The translations under genes were made by a program, and so were the position numbers. From Zhongshania aliphaticivorans (GTDB lineage Bacteria; Pseudomonadota; Gammaproteobacteria; Pseudomonadales; Spongiibacteraceae): a stretch of DNA of 64,000 bases. Under the pieces are notes generated by a model that was not told the origin of the DNA, made no database searches, and saw nothing but the letters and a program-made list of their open reading frames with translations. Below are positions 20,911 to 30,488 of the stretch, one piece after another (the first letter of the stretch is position 1; the number at the start of each line of letters is the position of its first letter). Where the stretch lies: assembly GCF_001586255.1 (NCBI RefSeq), contig NZ_CP014544.1, positions 2,201,501-2,265,500 on the forward strand. Direction: 5' to 3'.

Positions 20911-20964
20911 GTTCACAATCCATCTACAATGCAGACCCTGTTAATAGAATAACAAGGCTACTCA

Positions 20965-21672
20965 CTAATTTAGGCTAGGCCACGGTAGAGCCCAAGGTGT
21001 TTGGCAGTCTAACAAAGCCGCTGCCAAGCCTCCATCAGCAAATAGCTGGCCCTCCTTGGGAAGCGAAATATATTCGCGCTGCTCGCCGCGAAACGTAAAA
21101 CGCAAGGCGGTAGCGTGGAGATACATACGGTCACTGTCTTGAATTGTAGGCCCGTAGCGACGATCGCCAAAAATCGGCACCCCAAGGCTTTTCATTACCA
21201 CCCGCAACTGATGGGTTTTTCCGGTATAGGGCTTCAACAAATACGCCCGTCGCCCCTCACCTAGGCTGTAACTAAAAAACTGAGTGAGCGACGGATTGCT
21301 GCGCGTTCGACTAAGTAAATAGCTGCCACTGCGACTTTTTTTAATATCGCCAACGACTGCGCCCTGCTTTTTACTCGGTTTGCCGTCAGCGACAGCAAGA
21401 TAGTATTTCTCTACTTCGCGATTGGCAAAAAGCGCACCGAATTCAGCGGCTGCAACAGGGTTCTTGGCTAGTAGTAATAATCCAGAGGTAGCATCGTCTA
21501 AACGATGCACTAAATGCAGCGACTCCCCTGGAAAATCCGCGTTCAAGATGTCGACCAAGCTTTGCTTGGTGTTATTGCGATGAAGATTAACGCCAGGGCG
21601 TTTATCAATAACGATGTAGTCCGCAGTATCTTTTACAAGTTCATAGTGCTTAGTTTGATCCACAACAGTCAT
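20965..21672 (-). CDS. RluA family RNA pseudouridine synthase
   Basis: Converts a uridine in rRNA or tRNA to pseudouridine; the exact site is not predictable. The protein (235 aa) has the RluA catalytic motif HLVHRLDDATSGLLLLAK with the essential Asp, followed by EKYYLAV, the KPYTGKTHQLRV motif and a C-terminal LHATALRF strand. There is no S4 domain, so it is a single-domain RluA/TruC-like enzyme. The ATG at 21672 comes one base after the fimV stop, so it is probably read from the fimV transcript; an in-frame codon at 21735 lies inside fimV and adds 21 unlikely residues. Confidence 0.9.
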   Translation of the reverse strand: MTVVDQTKHYELVKDTADYIVIDKRPGVNLHRNNTKQSLVDILNADFPGESLHLVHRLDDATSGLLLLAKNPVAAAEFGALFANREVEKYYLAVADGKPSKKQGAVVGDIKKSRSGSYLLSRTRSNPSLTQFFSYSLGEGRRAYLLKPYTGKTHQLRVVMKSLGVPIFGDRRYGPTIQDSDRMYLHATALRFTFRGEQREYISLPKEGQLFADGGLAAALLDCQTPWALPWPSLN

Positions 21673-21673
21673 A

Positions 21674-23809
21674 TTAATCAGCGTGGCGCTTACCGCTCTC
21701 ATGGCCGTCGTGAAGCAAAGCGCGCAAGAGATCAATCTCGTGCATTATTTCGTCATCGGCATCTGAAAACTGGATCTGCAGCGCCATTTCCTCGAAACGC
21801 TCAGTATCATTACTGCGGGCTAGGACATCGAGTAATTGCATCTTTAGGCCCACATCATCGTGTTCAGCAATGGCAGCTTCTAGAATTAATTTAGCGCCAG
21901 CAAAATCGCCTAATTCAAGCGCGGCGGCGGCGCGATGATTGGCGTCGTCGTCCGCAGCTAAACTTTCCTGCGCGTGAAAACTATCATCACGTGAATCACT
22001 AAGCCAATCATCATCTATTGCTGACAAATCAAAGTCGACCAAGTCCGGCTCATCAGCCTCAGGAGCCGCGTCTTCATCTAAATTCGCGAACAACTCATCA
22101 TCTAATTCAATTTCATCAATACTGATCGTTTCTTCTGCATCAGCAGAATCAAGAAGCAGTTCGTCGGTATGCGCCTCTGTAGAATCATTGGGTATCAAAT
22201 TCAGTGCGGCAAAAACATCCTCACCGATCACCGCGCTTGCGGACTCGACTTGATCTGCCGACGCCGCTGGGCTCGGCGCCGAATCAAAGACATCGGATTC
22301 GCGCGGCTCGTCTCGCAAAGTAGGTTCAACAAGCGGATTAACACTCGGTTTTACAACACCTGAATGGGAATCCAGTGACGAAAACACATCATTAAAGGCT
22401 TCTTTGGTATTCGCTCTCGCAGCTACTGCCGCATTTACGTCACTCAAATCCACATTAAAGGCAGCATCTTTCTCTTCTCGACGACGCCGTACCCAAAGCA
22501 ATAGGCCAAAGGCGAAGGCCGCAAGCGGTAACAGCCAGCGCCAATTGAGCTGCCAGCCCGTCGACGTCGGCGCGCTACTGATCGGCATTGCCGTATCGGC
22601 AGCTACCACAGGTTCTGGCTGCAATTCCGTTGACGCCACCAATAGTTCATCAGTCACAACTACGTCGGCATCGGCCACCGTATTATCAGCGTTTGGCAGG
22701 CCCTCATCGGCACTGGCCAAAGTCTCGCCGCCCAGCTCAGCGTCGAGACTTGTTGCTTGTACTTGACTGTATTGACTATTGAGACTGTCGAGCTGGCTCT
22801 GCAATGCGGCCAAGCGGGCCGTCATTGCCGTAATATTCTCTGACACTCGATCAACTTCACTGCGAACATCGACCAGACTTTGCTGTAAAAACTGCTTTTC
22901 AGTTAAAGCGCCATCGCTGTCGTCGGCTACAGACGAATTATTACCGTCATCCTCGCGACGATTTAAAATGACCTTGTCTTGCCCAAGCTGCCCCCCTGGG
23001 TTACCAACAGAACCGGTGGCGACGACCTCCGTTTTTTTAATTGTGGGCTTTGCCGAGATTGTTTGTGGATCTGGATCCAAGGGTTCTGGGATACTTTCAA
23101 ACAAATCCAGAGTCATACGTTCTTTAAGTAAATTTCGATTGCCCCGGATAAACGCCTTGGGGTTATTGGCGTAAAGCCTATCCATCCACAGCGTAACCGA
23201 ACCGCTTTTCACCTTGGCAAGACGAAGGGCAATAGTCCACAAGCTATCACCGCGGACCGTAGTGTATAAACTCGACTCAGCGGTTATTGCTTCGGCAACT
23301 GGAAGAGGCCTAGTTTGACGGGGCTCACTGCGACTCACGATAGCCGATGTTGAGCTTCGGTTGATGTTTTGTAGCGCAGACACGCCCTGCGCCGTATCTG
23401 CCGCCGCATTGACCGGTGGATCAAATAACAAGGTGTAAGCGCGGCTTAAACTACCATTTGGCCAGCGAACGGTAAGCATAAAATGTAAAAAAGGCTCGAC
23501 TAAGGGACGATCACTGCGCAAGTAGACCGTGCCATTTCCACTCAAATCTACTTCGCCAACCGCCGAGATAGCGCGAGTATCGACCGAGCCGACTTCTATG
23601 CCGCTATCGTCGTCCTTAACCGGACTCAGGGTAACGAGCAATTGCTCACTTCCCAAACCATCTGCCCGAAAAATGGGGATCCGCGCAAACAAGGGCTCCC
23701 CGAGTTCAGAATCTAAGCTGGCTGGACCAAGCCCCAGTGCCATCGCATTCTGACTAACTAAAACCGCCAAGCACAGCGGCAGCATCGCCGGCATTTTGTA
23801 TTTAGTCAT
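21674..23809 (-). CDS. fimV: FimV/HubP-like polar landmark protein
   Basis: A 711-aa protein with a signal peptide (cleavage near ALG, residues 23-26) and the conserved FimV N-terminal domain (LGPASLDSELGEPLFARIPI). A LysM peptidoglycan-binding domain follows (about 182-236, VRGDSLWTIALRLA), then a coiled coil (about 310-350), one membrane segment (about 428-445, LLPLAAFAFGLLLW) and a long acidic cytoplasmic part. It ends in the FimV C-terminal TPR-like motif (AKLILEAAIAEHDDVGLKMQLL). FimV organises the cell pole, type IV pili and twitching motility. It is shorter than the Pseudomonas protein, mainly in the acidic region. A pseudouridine synthase gene follows one base later. Confidence 0.9.
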   Translation of the reverse strand: MTKYKMPAMLPLCLAVLVSQNAMALGLGPASLDSELGEPLFARIPIFRADGLGSEQLLVTLSPVKDDDSGIEVGSVDTRAISAVGEVDLSGNGTVYLRSDRPLVEPFLHFMLTVRWPNGSLSRAYTLLFDPPVNAAADTAQGVSALQNINRSSTSAIVSRSEPRQTRPLPVAEAITAESSLYTTVRGDSLWTIALRLAKVKSGSVTLWMDRLYANNPKAFIRGNRNLLKERMTLDLFESIPEPLDPDPQTISAKPTIKKTEVVATGSVGNPGGQLGQDKVILNRREDDGNNSSVADDSDGALTEKQFLQQSLVDVRSEVDRVSENITAMTARLAALQSQLDSLNSQYSQVQATSLDAELGGETLASADEGLPNADNTVADADVVVTDELLVASTELQPEPVVAADTAMPISSAPTSTGWQLNWRWLLPLAAFAFGLLLWVRRRREEKDAAFNVDLSDVNAAVAARANTKEAFNDVFSSLDSHSGVVKPSVNPLVEPTLRDEPRESDVFDSAPSPAASADQVESASAVIGEDVFAALNLIPNDSTEAHTDELLLDSADAEETISIDEIELDDELFANLDEDAAPEADEPDLVDFDLSAIDDDWLSDSRDDSFHAQESLAADDDANHRAAAALELGDFAGAKLILEAAIAEHDDVGLKMQLLDVLARSNDTERFEEMALQIQFSDADDEIMHEIDLLRALLHDGHESGKRHAD

Positions 23810-24148
23810 ACTTAATTCTCATTAAACGCATCGCGCCCAACTTCGGACAGGGATTAGTATAATACCTGATTGCTCTTTATTTTTAGCAAGAAACTCTAAC
23901 ACCTGCCATTAAACGTCGCAAAAACCACGAAAACAATGTTGAAAATCGATCAAAGTGGGGTATCTAAGCGCATCTTAAATGATTCTAGACCAATACTGGC
24001 AAAATAATCCCCCACGCCACAAACAATGAAAGTTTTCCCCATTTAGCGTGAATAAGCTTGTGGATAACTTTGTAGGAAACCACCTTGAGCGAGGATTCAT
24101 GGGCACTGTCAGCTTACGGATAAAAATTAACCAAACTGCCTTGGCCTT
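23810..24148. other. Intergenic region upstream of fimV
   Basis: A 339-nt AT-rich stretch between the MFS gene stop and the fimV start. It has promoter-like TATTAT/TATACT runs around 23855-23870 on the minus strand that could serve fimV. It also holds one perfect DnaA-box sequence, TTATCCACAA, on the minus strand at 24058-24067. No other DnaA boxes or origin-type repeats accompany it, and no gene, RNA or terminator with a U-tract is evident. Confidence 0.5.
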
Positions 24149-25417
24149 TTATTTAGCTTGACTTCCCTCCCGCTGACCTTGGGTAAAAAGAAATACAATA
24201 ACGGCAAACATAATCGCGGCGGCGCACCAGTACGGGTAGCTAGGGGATATTCGATAGAGGCCTCCACCAACAAGTGGGCCAATCATAAACCCCAAGCCTG
24301 CAGTCGACCCGAGCAGACCCGCCAGCCCGCCCTGTTCATTGCTTTGCACTGCCATGGTTGCGCTGGCGGCCAGCGCAGAAGCAGTTAATGCCATGCCAAA
24401 ACCAAATAGAGACATCGCCAGCAATAGCGTTGGCAGCGTCGTTGCGTTTGCAAGCAAGGCATAACCGAGACATATAAACGGCAGGCCCCGTCGCAGCAAG
24501 CGCATAGGCGGTCCCGCATAGCGCTGTACTACAAGAAATTGCGCTATTAGCATAGCAGCGGAAGAGACGACCATCGCCATCGAAAAAATCTGCGAGGCAC
24601 GAACACCATCTATATGTAGTAGGTCTTGAAAATAGAACCCCAAGGTCTGCTGAACCATTCCGAACAGACCATACATAATAAAACTGAGCAGTATGTACAA
24701 TTTATAACGAGGATCAAAAAATGACATCGATACGACTTTCTGATCTTTTCGACGCGTGACCGGCAGTGGCGGTAAAAACCGCCAAACCATCAGCGCCACC
24801 ACAAATGAAATACCAGCTTGGATGTACAGCGGCGCTAAATAACTAATATGAACAAACCACGCCAACGCGGGCCCAATCATAACGCCAAGCTGATTGAACG
24901 CTTGCATCTTCCCCATCCCCTTAGTCCGCTCGCTGACCGAAGTCACATCCGCCATATAAGCAGCAGACGCAGGATGCGTTGAACACATCAAAACCGCATG
25001 AAATACCCGACTTAGCACCAGCAACAGGTAGAGCATAGTTCCCACTAGCACACCGCTTAAGCCTAAAGCAGCGACCCCATTAAATATAAGCGTGCCCACC
25101 GCATAACCACAAAGGCCAAATATAATGAGGGGCTTGCGTCCAAGACGATCGCTAAGGCGGCCCATATAGGGCGCGGCCATAAAAAAGCTGAATGCGGTTA
25201 ACGCTGACAAAGAGGTGATCGTCAACTCTTTACCCTGCAAAGCACCTAGACCAAAGGGAAGTTGAAAAACCAATTGATCTAGCGCCAATTCCCGACCTAG
25301 CATGGGTAAAATAGCAAACACGACCGTCTGGCCCATACCGACGCTCATCATGGCCAAATACAGTGTAATCATCATTTGCCATGTGGGTTTAAGGCCACTT
25401 TGTTGAGAGTGAGTCAC
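24149..25417 (-). CDS. MFS drug:H+ antiporter-like transporter
   Basis: A 422-aa major facilitator protein with about 12 membrane segments. The motif A loop is present between helices 2 and 3 (GRLSDRLGRKPLIIF), and an exporter-type motif C is seen in helix 5 (FNQLGVMIGPALAWF) and again near the C-terminus (GLGFMIGPLVGGGLY). These features point to an efflux pump of the DHA1/TetA kind; the substrate is unknown. The GTG start at 25417 has AGGA unusually close; an internal ATG pair at residues 15-16 is an alternative. It is divergent from an AbgT transporter, 129 nt away. Confidence 0.88.
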   Translation of the reverse strand: MTHSQQSGLKPTWQMMITLYLAMMSVGMGQTVVFAILPMLGRELALDQLVFQLPFGLGALQGKELTITSLSALTAFSFFMAAPYMGRLSDRLGRKPLIIFGLCGYAVGTLIFNGVAALGLSGVLVGTMLYLLLVLSRVFHAVLMCSTHPASAAYMADVTSVSERTKGMGKMQAFNQLGVMIGPALAWFVHISYLAPLYIQAGISFVVALMVWRFLPPLPVTRRKDQKVVSMSFFDPRYKLYILLSFIMYGLFGMVQQTLGFYFQDLLHIDGVRASQIFSMAMVVSSAAMLIAQFLVVQRYAGPPMRLLRRGLPFICLGYALLANATTLPTLLLAMSLFGFGMALTASALAASATMAVQSNEQGGLAGLLGSTAGLGFMIGPLVGGGLYRISPSYPYWCAAAIMFAVIVFLFTQGQREGSQAK

Positions 25418-25546
25418 TTCCTATGCATTCCTATTTTTTATAATTCGAACGGCGTAGTTTACAAATATCGCCAAGCACTCGCGCCCCTGCTTTAAGTATG
25501 GTTATAGTACACTGCTAACGCCCTCTAACTGCAACGGAAGCTCTTA

Positions 25547-27052
25547 ATGCCCGACAGTCATACCAATACCCCTATTAGTCAGCGCTGGCTCAACCACCTC
25601 GAAAGCGCGGGAAATAGACTCCCAAACCCCGTTATGCTATTTCTCTATTTTTGCCTTGCGGTAATACTGGCCTCGGCAATAGCGCAGTTTCTGGGTTTAA
25701 GCGCAAACCACCCGATTAGTGGCGACACCATTGCCGCAAAATCGCTACTGTCTGGCGACGGCGTGCGCTGGATGATTAGCAATGCTGTCAGCAATTTCAT
25801 TCACTTTGCACCCGTCGGCTCGGTTATCGTCGCGATACTGGGCATTGCGGTTGCTGAAGAATCCGGATTACTTGCCTGCGCCCTTCACGGTCTGGCGAGC
25901 AAGGCCCCGCAACGTTTCCTCAGTAGCTTTGTCGTCTTTGCGGGCGTCATGTCCAGCATTGGCTTTGACTCAGGCTATGTGGTGCTAATACCGCTCGCAG
26001 CATTGATCTTTCGCGCCGCCGGTCGCTCTCCGCTGGCGGGTATTGCGGCGGCGTTTGCTGGAGTCTCCGGTGGCTATAGCGCCAACTTATTACTCGGCCC
26101 AGTCGACGCTATTTTGTCTGGCATCAGCAGCGAAGCCATCCATTTGGTGGCGCCAGGCAGAGAGGTACTGACTAGCGCCAATTATTATTTCACCCTCGCC
26201 TCCACGCTGTTTATCACTGTTGCTGGCACGTGGATAAACGAAAAATTCGTCGAGCCGCGACTTCCGAAGCCGCAGGGCAGCGCAGACAAGCCCCTCGCAA
26301 TCGATGACTCCCGCCAAGGCACAGCCTTGCGCAGAGTCGGCCTTTTTAGTCTGGTATTTGTCGGTATATTGTTTGCTTTGGTTCTGCCCGCCAGTGGTTT
26401 GATGAGAAATCCTGATCCAAACGGCCTTGCTGCACTGCCCTTGCTTAACGGCATCGTGGTGTTTATCGCCCTATACGCAATCATCGCGGGGGTTATTTTT
26501 GGCTACACTACCGGCAAATTCCGCGCCCAACACGACTGGATAAAAGCCATGGAAACCGGCCTATCAAGTTTATCTGGGTATTTGGTGCTCATGTTCTTTG
26601 CGGCGCAGTTTGTAAATTATTTCAACTGGACCGGGCTTGGCGCAATCGCTGCGATTAACGGCGCCCATTGGCTTGCAGGACTCGCACTTTCAAAAATAAG
26701 CCTGCTACTAAGCTTTATTCTCATCAGCGCCCTTATTAACCTATTAATTGGCAGCGCATCAGCCAAATGGGCATTGATGGCCCCCATTTTTGTACCTATG
26801 CTTTTTTTATTAGGTGTCGATCCCGAATCTGCTCAAATGGCTTATCGGATTGGCGATTCAAGTACCAATATTATAACGCCCTTAATGCCCTACTTCGGCG
26901 TGGTTGTGGCCTTTGTCCAACGTCACGACAAAACCGCAGGCATGGGTACGCTCATGGCATTAATGCTGCCTTATTCGCTGAGTTTTTTACTGGGATGGTC
27001 GCTATTACTAGGATTGTGGCTAGCAGCTGGACTGCCGCTAGGCCCGGGCTAA
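25547..27052 (+). CDS. AbgT family transporter
   Basis: A 501-aa inner-membrane protein of the AbgT/MtrF family. Characteristic stretches are the N-terminal LESAGNRLPNPVMLFLYFC, SSIGFDSGYVVLIPLAALIF, the FAGVSGGYSANLLLGPVD re-entrant hairpin, and the C-terminal SAKWALMAPIFVPMLFLLG with RIGDSSTNIITPLMPYF. Members take up p-aminobenzoyl-glutamate or export sulfonamide-like folate antimetabolites using the proton gradient. No abgA/abgB hydrolase genes are nearby, so export or general aminobenzoate transport is as likely as folate catabolite uptake. It is divergent from the MFS gene. Confidence 0.93.
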   Translation: MPDSHTNTPISQRWLNHLESAGNRLPNPVMLFLYFCLAVILASAIAQFLGLSANHPISGDTIAAKSLLSGDGVRWMISNAVSNFIHFAPVGSVIVAILGIAVAEESGLLACALHGLASKAPQRFLSSFVVFAGVMSSIGFDSGYVVLIPLAALIFRAAGRSPLAGIAAAFAGVSGGYSANLLLGPVDAILSGISSEAIHLVAPGREVLTSANYYFTLASTLFITVAGTWINEKFVEPRLPKPQGSADKPLAIDDSRQGTALRRVGLFSLVFVGILFALVLPASGLMRNPDPNGLAALPLLNGIVVFIALYAIIAGVIFGYTTGKFRAQHDWIKAMETGLSSLSGYLVLMFFAAQFVNYFNWTGLGAIAAINGAHWLAGLALSKISLLLSFILISALINLLIGSASAKWALMAPIFVPMLFLLGVDPESAQMAYRIGDSSTNIITPLMPYFGVVVAFVQRHDKTAGMGTLMALMLPYSLSFLLGWSLLLGLWLAAGLPLGPG

Positions 27053-27074
27053 GCGGGCGACATTTGTCGCCCGC
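27053..27074. terminator. Hairpin between AbgT transporter and phoU
   Basis: A near-perfect inverted repeat, GCGGGCGACA-TT-TGTCGCCCGC, with a 10-bp stem between two convergent genes. It has no T-run on either side, so it may be a factor-assisted or weak bidirectional terminator. Confidence 0.5.
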
Positions 27075-27081
27075 CACGCAT

Positions 27082-27804
27082 TTACGACTGGTCTTGGACA
27101 GTTGCCGCCATTTCTTCAATATTAACGTGGCGAACATTCGCCCCCTTAACCAAATAGATTACATGTTCGGCGATGTTACGCGCGTGATCGCCAACCCGCT
27201 CTAGCGAGCGCAAGGCCCACATCACCTGTAGAACCGACGAAATAGTGCGGGGGTCCTCGATCATATACGTCACCAAGCTGCGCATGGCCGTGCCGTATTC
27301 AAGATCTACTGCCTTATCTTCTTCAGCAACCTCAAGCGCGAGGTCAATATCGAGTCGCGCAAACGCGTCAAGTGAACCTCGCACCATACCGGCAACATGA
27401 TCACCAATATGGCGAATTTCAAGCACGCTGCGTGGTAAGCCACCGAGTTCAGTCAATTTAATAGCACTATCAGCAACCTTACTCGCTTCGTCGCCCATTC
27501 GTTCGAGGTCACTTAAAATTTTGCTTATCGACAAAACCAAGCGTAAATCGCTCGCAGCGGGTTGACGCCGAGCCAGGATGATTGTGCAGTCTTCGTCAAT
27601 AGAGACTTCTAAGGCATTTACCAACGCGTCGCCTTTACGAACCTCTTCAGCCAAGCCCGTATCCAATTGCATAAAGGCATTGGTCGCATCTGCAACTTGT
27701 TTTTCGACCAAGCCACCCATCTCCAGCATGCGCGTTTTAATATCATCGAGCTCGGTATTAAACTGCTGGGATATGTGGTGGGTATGTGAATTCTTTTCTT
27801 TCAT
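27082..27804 (-). CDS. phoU: Phosphate transport system regulator PhoU
   Basis: Negative regulator that links the Pst transporter to the PhoR kinase and stops the Pho response when phosphate is plentiful (240 aa). It has two PhoU helical-bundle repeats with the metal-binding signatures DLERMGDEASKVA and SLERVGDHARNIAEHVIYL. It is the last gene of the pst series, 58 nt after pstB. The length and motifs are typical. Confidence 0.97.
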   Translation of the reverse strand: MKEKNSHTHHISQQFNTELDDIKTRMLEMGGLVEKQVADATNAFMQLDTGLAEEVRKGDALVNALEVSIDEDCTIILARRQPAASDLRLVLSISKILSDLERMGDEASKVADSAIKLTELGGLPRSVLEIRHIGDHVAGMVRGSLDAFARLDIDLALEVAEEDKAVDLEYGTAMRSLVTYMIEDPRTISSVLQVMWALRSLERVGDHARNIAEHVIYLVKGANVRHVNIEEMAATVQDQS

Positions 27805-27861
27805 GCTTATGCTCCCAATAATTCATCAGCAAACAGTGATCGACAACAACTCAGCGTCAGC

Positions 27862-28704
27862 TTAACCATAGCGCCCAGTAATATAATCTTCGGTCTGCTT
27901 ATTCGTCGGGTTAGTAAAAAGAACATCGGTATTGTCAAATTCAATTAGCTTCCCGATATACATAAACGCCGTATAGTCCGACACCCGCGCCGCTTGCTGC
28001 ATATTGTGTGTAACAATTACGATTGTGTATTTATCTTTTAGTTCGTAAATTAACTCTTCAATTTTCAAGGTCGAAATTGGATCGAGAGCCGACGCAGGCT
28101 CGTCCAAAAGCAGAACCTCAGGCTCTACTGCGATGGTGCGGGCAATAACCAAACGCTGTTGCTGACCACCAGACATACCAAGTGCATTATCGTGCAGGCG
28201 ATCTTTAACTTCATCCCACAGCGCAGCGCCGCGCAAAGAGCGCTCCACCACTTCGTCTAAAACCCGTTTTTTATTAATACCCTGAATTCGCAAGCCATAG
28301 GCCACATTTTCATAAATTGATTTAGGGAAGGGATTGGGCTTCTGAAACACCATACCTACCCGGCGGCGCAAGGTTGCTACGTCGACACGCTTATCGTAAA
28401 TATTAGAACCGTCGAGAGAGATGCCACCGTCGACTCGGCAGGTATCAACCAAGTCATTCATTCGATTAAAACAGCGCAATAAGGTCGATTTACCGCAGCC
28501 ACTTGGACCGATAAACGCGGTTACCTTTTTCCGAGGAATGACCATATTGACGTCAAACAAGGCCTGCTTCTCACCGTAGTATAGGTCGAGATTATCTACC
28601 GACAGAGTAATATCCTCATCGTGAATAGATTGCTCGCTACGATTGCGACCCAGTGATTCCATATTGATGGCATGTGATTTCACTGCCGCTTTATCTGTCG
28701 TCAT
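27862..28704 (-). CDS. pstB: Phosphate ABC transporter ATP-binding protein
   Basis: ATPase of the high-affinity phosphate importer (280 aa). It has Walker A ([13 protein letters not shown]), the Q-loop region ([19 protein letters not shown], the PstB-specific motif), the ABC signature ([13 protein letters not shown]), Walker B ([13 protein letters not shown]) and the switch His (IVTHNMQQA). The ATG at 28704 (MTTDKAAVK) is preferred over a codon 66 nt upstream that would overlap pstA. About 35 N-terminal residues precede the conserved domain. It follows pstA by 37 nt. Confidence 0.96.
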   Translation of the reverse strand: MTTDKAAVKSHAINMESLGRNRSEQSIHDEDITLSVDNLDLYYGEKQALFDVNMVIPRKKVTAFIGPSGCGKSTLLRCFNRMNDLVDTCRVDGGISLDGSNIYDKRVDVATLRRRVGMVFQKPNPFPKSIYENVAYGLRIQGINKKRVLDEVVERSLRGAALWDEVKDRLHDNALGMSGGQQQRLVIARTIAVEPEVLLLDEPASALDPISTLKIEELIYELKDKYTIVIVTHNMQQAARVSDYTAFMYIGKLIEFDNTDVLFTNPTNKQTEDYITGRYG

Positions 28705-28741
28705 AAAATTCGCCGCCTTTTCATTTACTTTATTCACGCGC

Positions 28742-30448
28742 TTACATTTCCAGTGATTTGTATTTTTCACGTAAATGATTACGCAACGCTACCGCACTTA
28801 AATTCAGTAGCGCAATAATCACCACCAACAGCAGCGCAGTCGCGTAAACCAGCGGGCGCGCAGCCTCAACATTGGGACTTTGGAAACCCACATCGTATAT
28901 ATGAAAGCCTAAATGCATAAACTTTTGGTCGAGATGAAAATAGGGAAAATTGCCATCTACCGGCAGGGACGGCGCTAACTTCACCACCCCAACCAACATA
29001 AGTGGCGCGACCTCACCCGCGGCCCTCGCCACAGCCAGAATCAGGCCGGTCATCATCGCCGGGCTCGCCATGGGTAAAACAACCCGCCACAAGGTTTCTG
29101 CCTTGGTGGCCCCTAAGGCTAGGCTGCCTTCACGCAAATTGCGAGGAATCCGCGCCAAACCCTCTTCCGTGGCCACAATGACTACCGGTAAGGTCAGTAG
29201 CGCAAGTGTAACCGACGCCCACAATAACCCGGGCGTACCAAAGGTTGGCGCTGGCAATGCCTCGGCAAACAAGGCCTTATCCATCTCGGCACCGAGAAAG
29301 TAGATAAAAAAGCCTAAACCAAACACGCCGTAAACAATTGACGGCACACCGGCAAGGTTGTTCACCGCAATTCTTACGATACGGGTCATTAATCCCTGTT
29401 TGGCGTATTCCCGCAAGTAAACTGCGGCAACCACACCAAAGGGCGTCACCAAGACCGACATAATGAGCACCATAATAACGGTGCCAAAAATTGCCGGAAA
29501 GATGCCACCTTCGGTATTGGCCTCACGGGGTTCCTCGGTAAGAAATTCGCCAAATTTTTGGACATAAAATACGATTTTTTGCCCTAGGTGCATGGCATTG
29601 GGGCGGTAGGCTTTTACCACGGTGGCCATTCGCTGCTCGCGAATTTCGCCACTGCTGGTTTCAATAGTAAAGCTATCTCGATTCCATTGGGTATACAGAT
29701 CCGCTAATTGTCCTTGCAGCGCTTTATATTGAATATCCAGTTCTGCTCGTGATAGTGCAATATCCGTTTCAATTGCCTGACGACGCGATAAATCAAGCTC
29801 TGGGTCTAGCGCTAAACCCCGCTCTTTTAACCGCAGCTTTTCAAACTGATAATTAATACTACCAATTTCCTTTTTTTCAATTTTAGTAATTTTCTCGTGT
29901 ATTTCACTGGCCCGCGCAATTCTTTCTTCGAAGGCTGCCCACACCGAACCAGCATCGTCAGAGCCGCTAGCCACAACCTGCCCCTGCTCTTTCACCTCGC
30001 GCAAGAAGCCGTAAAAATTACCCCATTCTCGGCGCTCTACAACCACCGCATCAACTGGGTATTCTGGGTTCTCAAGATGACGAGTGATTACCCACTGAAA
30101 ATCCGCGCCGCCGACGTCGCGGTTCCCCACCTTAACCAGCTCACGCTTAACAAAAGCTTCATCGGCATTGATTTTAAAACCTGCACTCAAGAGCTGTTCA
30201 ATGGGCACACTCTCGGCTTCGACTCGCTCCGCCAAGATCGGAACCGAGGACTCGCCAGGCAAGCTGTATTGCGCCTGTACGACCGATGCAGGCCAAAAAT
30301 GGCCAAACCCGCGTACGGCTAACAGGAGCAATAAGCCGATAACGGCGAGTGTACTCACAGTAACCGCGGCTGCATTCATCCAAATCATGGGTTCGCCGCG
30401 TTTACACCACTCGACGAGGCCCTGCTTGTTATCATCGTGCAAAGACAT
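28742..30448 (-). CDS. pstA: Phosphate ABC transporter permease PstA, extended form
   Basis: Inner-membrane permease of the Pst importer (568 aa against about 300 in E. coli). The C-terminal part (about residues 300-565) is the canonical ABC permease with the EAA-type loop [17 protein letters not shown]. The extra N-terminal part has one membrane segment (about 22-45) followed by roughly 250 residues predicted to lie in the periplasm, including a long charged coiled coil (about 165-245, [19 protein letters not shown]). Pseudomonads carry a similar extension, whose role is not known. AGGAAA lies upstream of the ATG. Confidence 0.95.
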   Translation of the reverse strand: MSLHDDNKQGLVEWCKRGEPMIWMNAAAVTVSTLAVIGLLLLLAVRGFGHFWPASVVQAQYSLPGESSVPILAERVEAESVPIEQLLSAGFKINADEAFVKRELVKVGNRDVGGADFQWVITRHLENPEYPVDAVVVERREWGNFYGFLREVKEQGQVVASGSDDAGSVWAAFEERIARASEIHEKITKIEKKEIGSINYQFEKLRLKERGLALDPELDLSRRQAIETDIALSRAELDIQYKALQGQLADLYTQWNRDSFTIETSSGEIREQRMATVVKAYRPNAMHLGQKIVFYVQKFGEFLTEEPREANTEGGIFPAIFGTVIMVLIMSVLVTPFGVVAAVYLREYAKQGLMTRIVRIAVNNLAGVPSIVYGVFGLGFFIYFLGAEMDKALFAEALPAPTFGTPGLLWASVTLALLTLPVVIVATEEGLARIPRNLREGSLALGATKAETLWRVVLPMASPAMMTGLILAVARAAGEVAPLMLVGVVKLAPSLPVDGNFPYFHLDQKFMHLGFHIYDVGFQSPNVEAARPLVYATALLLVVIIALLNLSAVALRNHLREKYKSLEM

Positions 30449-30488
30449 TGGTAAATTTCCTGTAGTTCAGCCTACTGCGACAGTAATA

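Noticed and set aside
24058-24067. Perfect DnaA box (TTATCCACAA) upstream of fimV, possible replication origin
   Set aside because: A single box, no cluster, no neighbouring dnaA, dnaN, gyrB or gidA genes and no AT-rich 13-mers; chance or a minor DnaA site is more likely.
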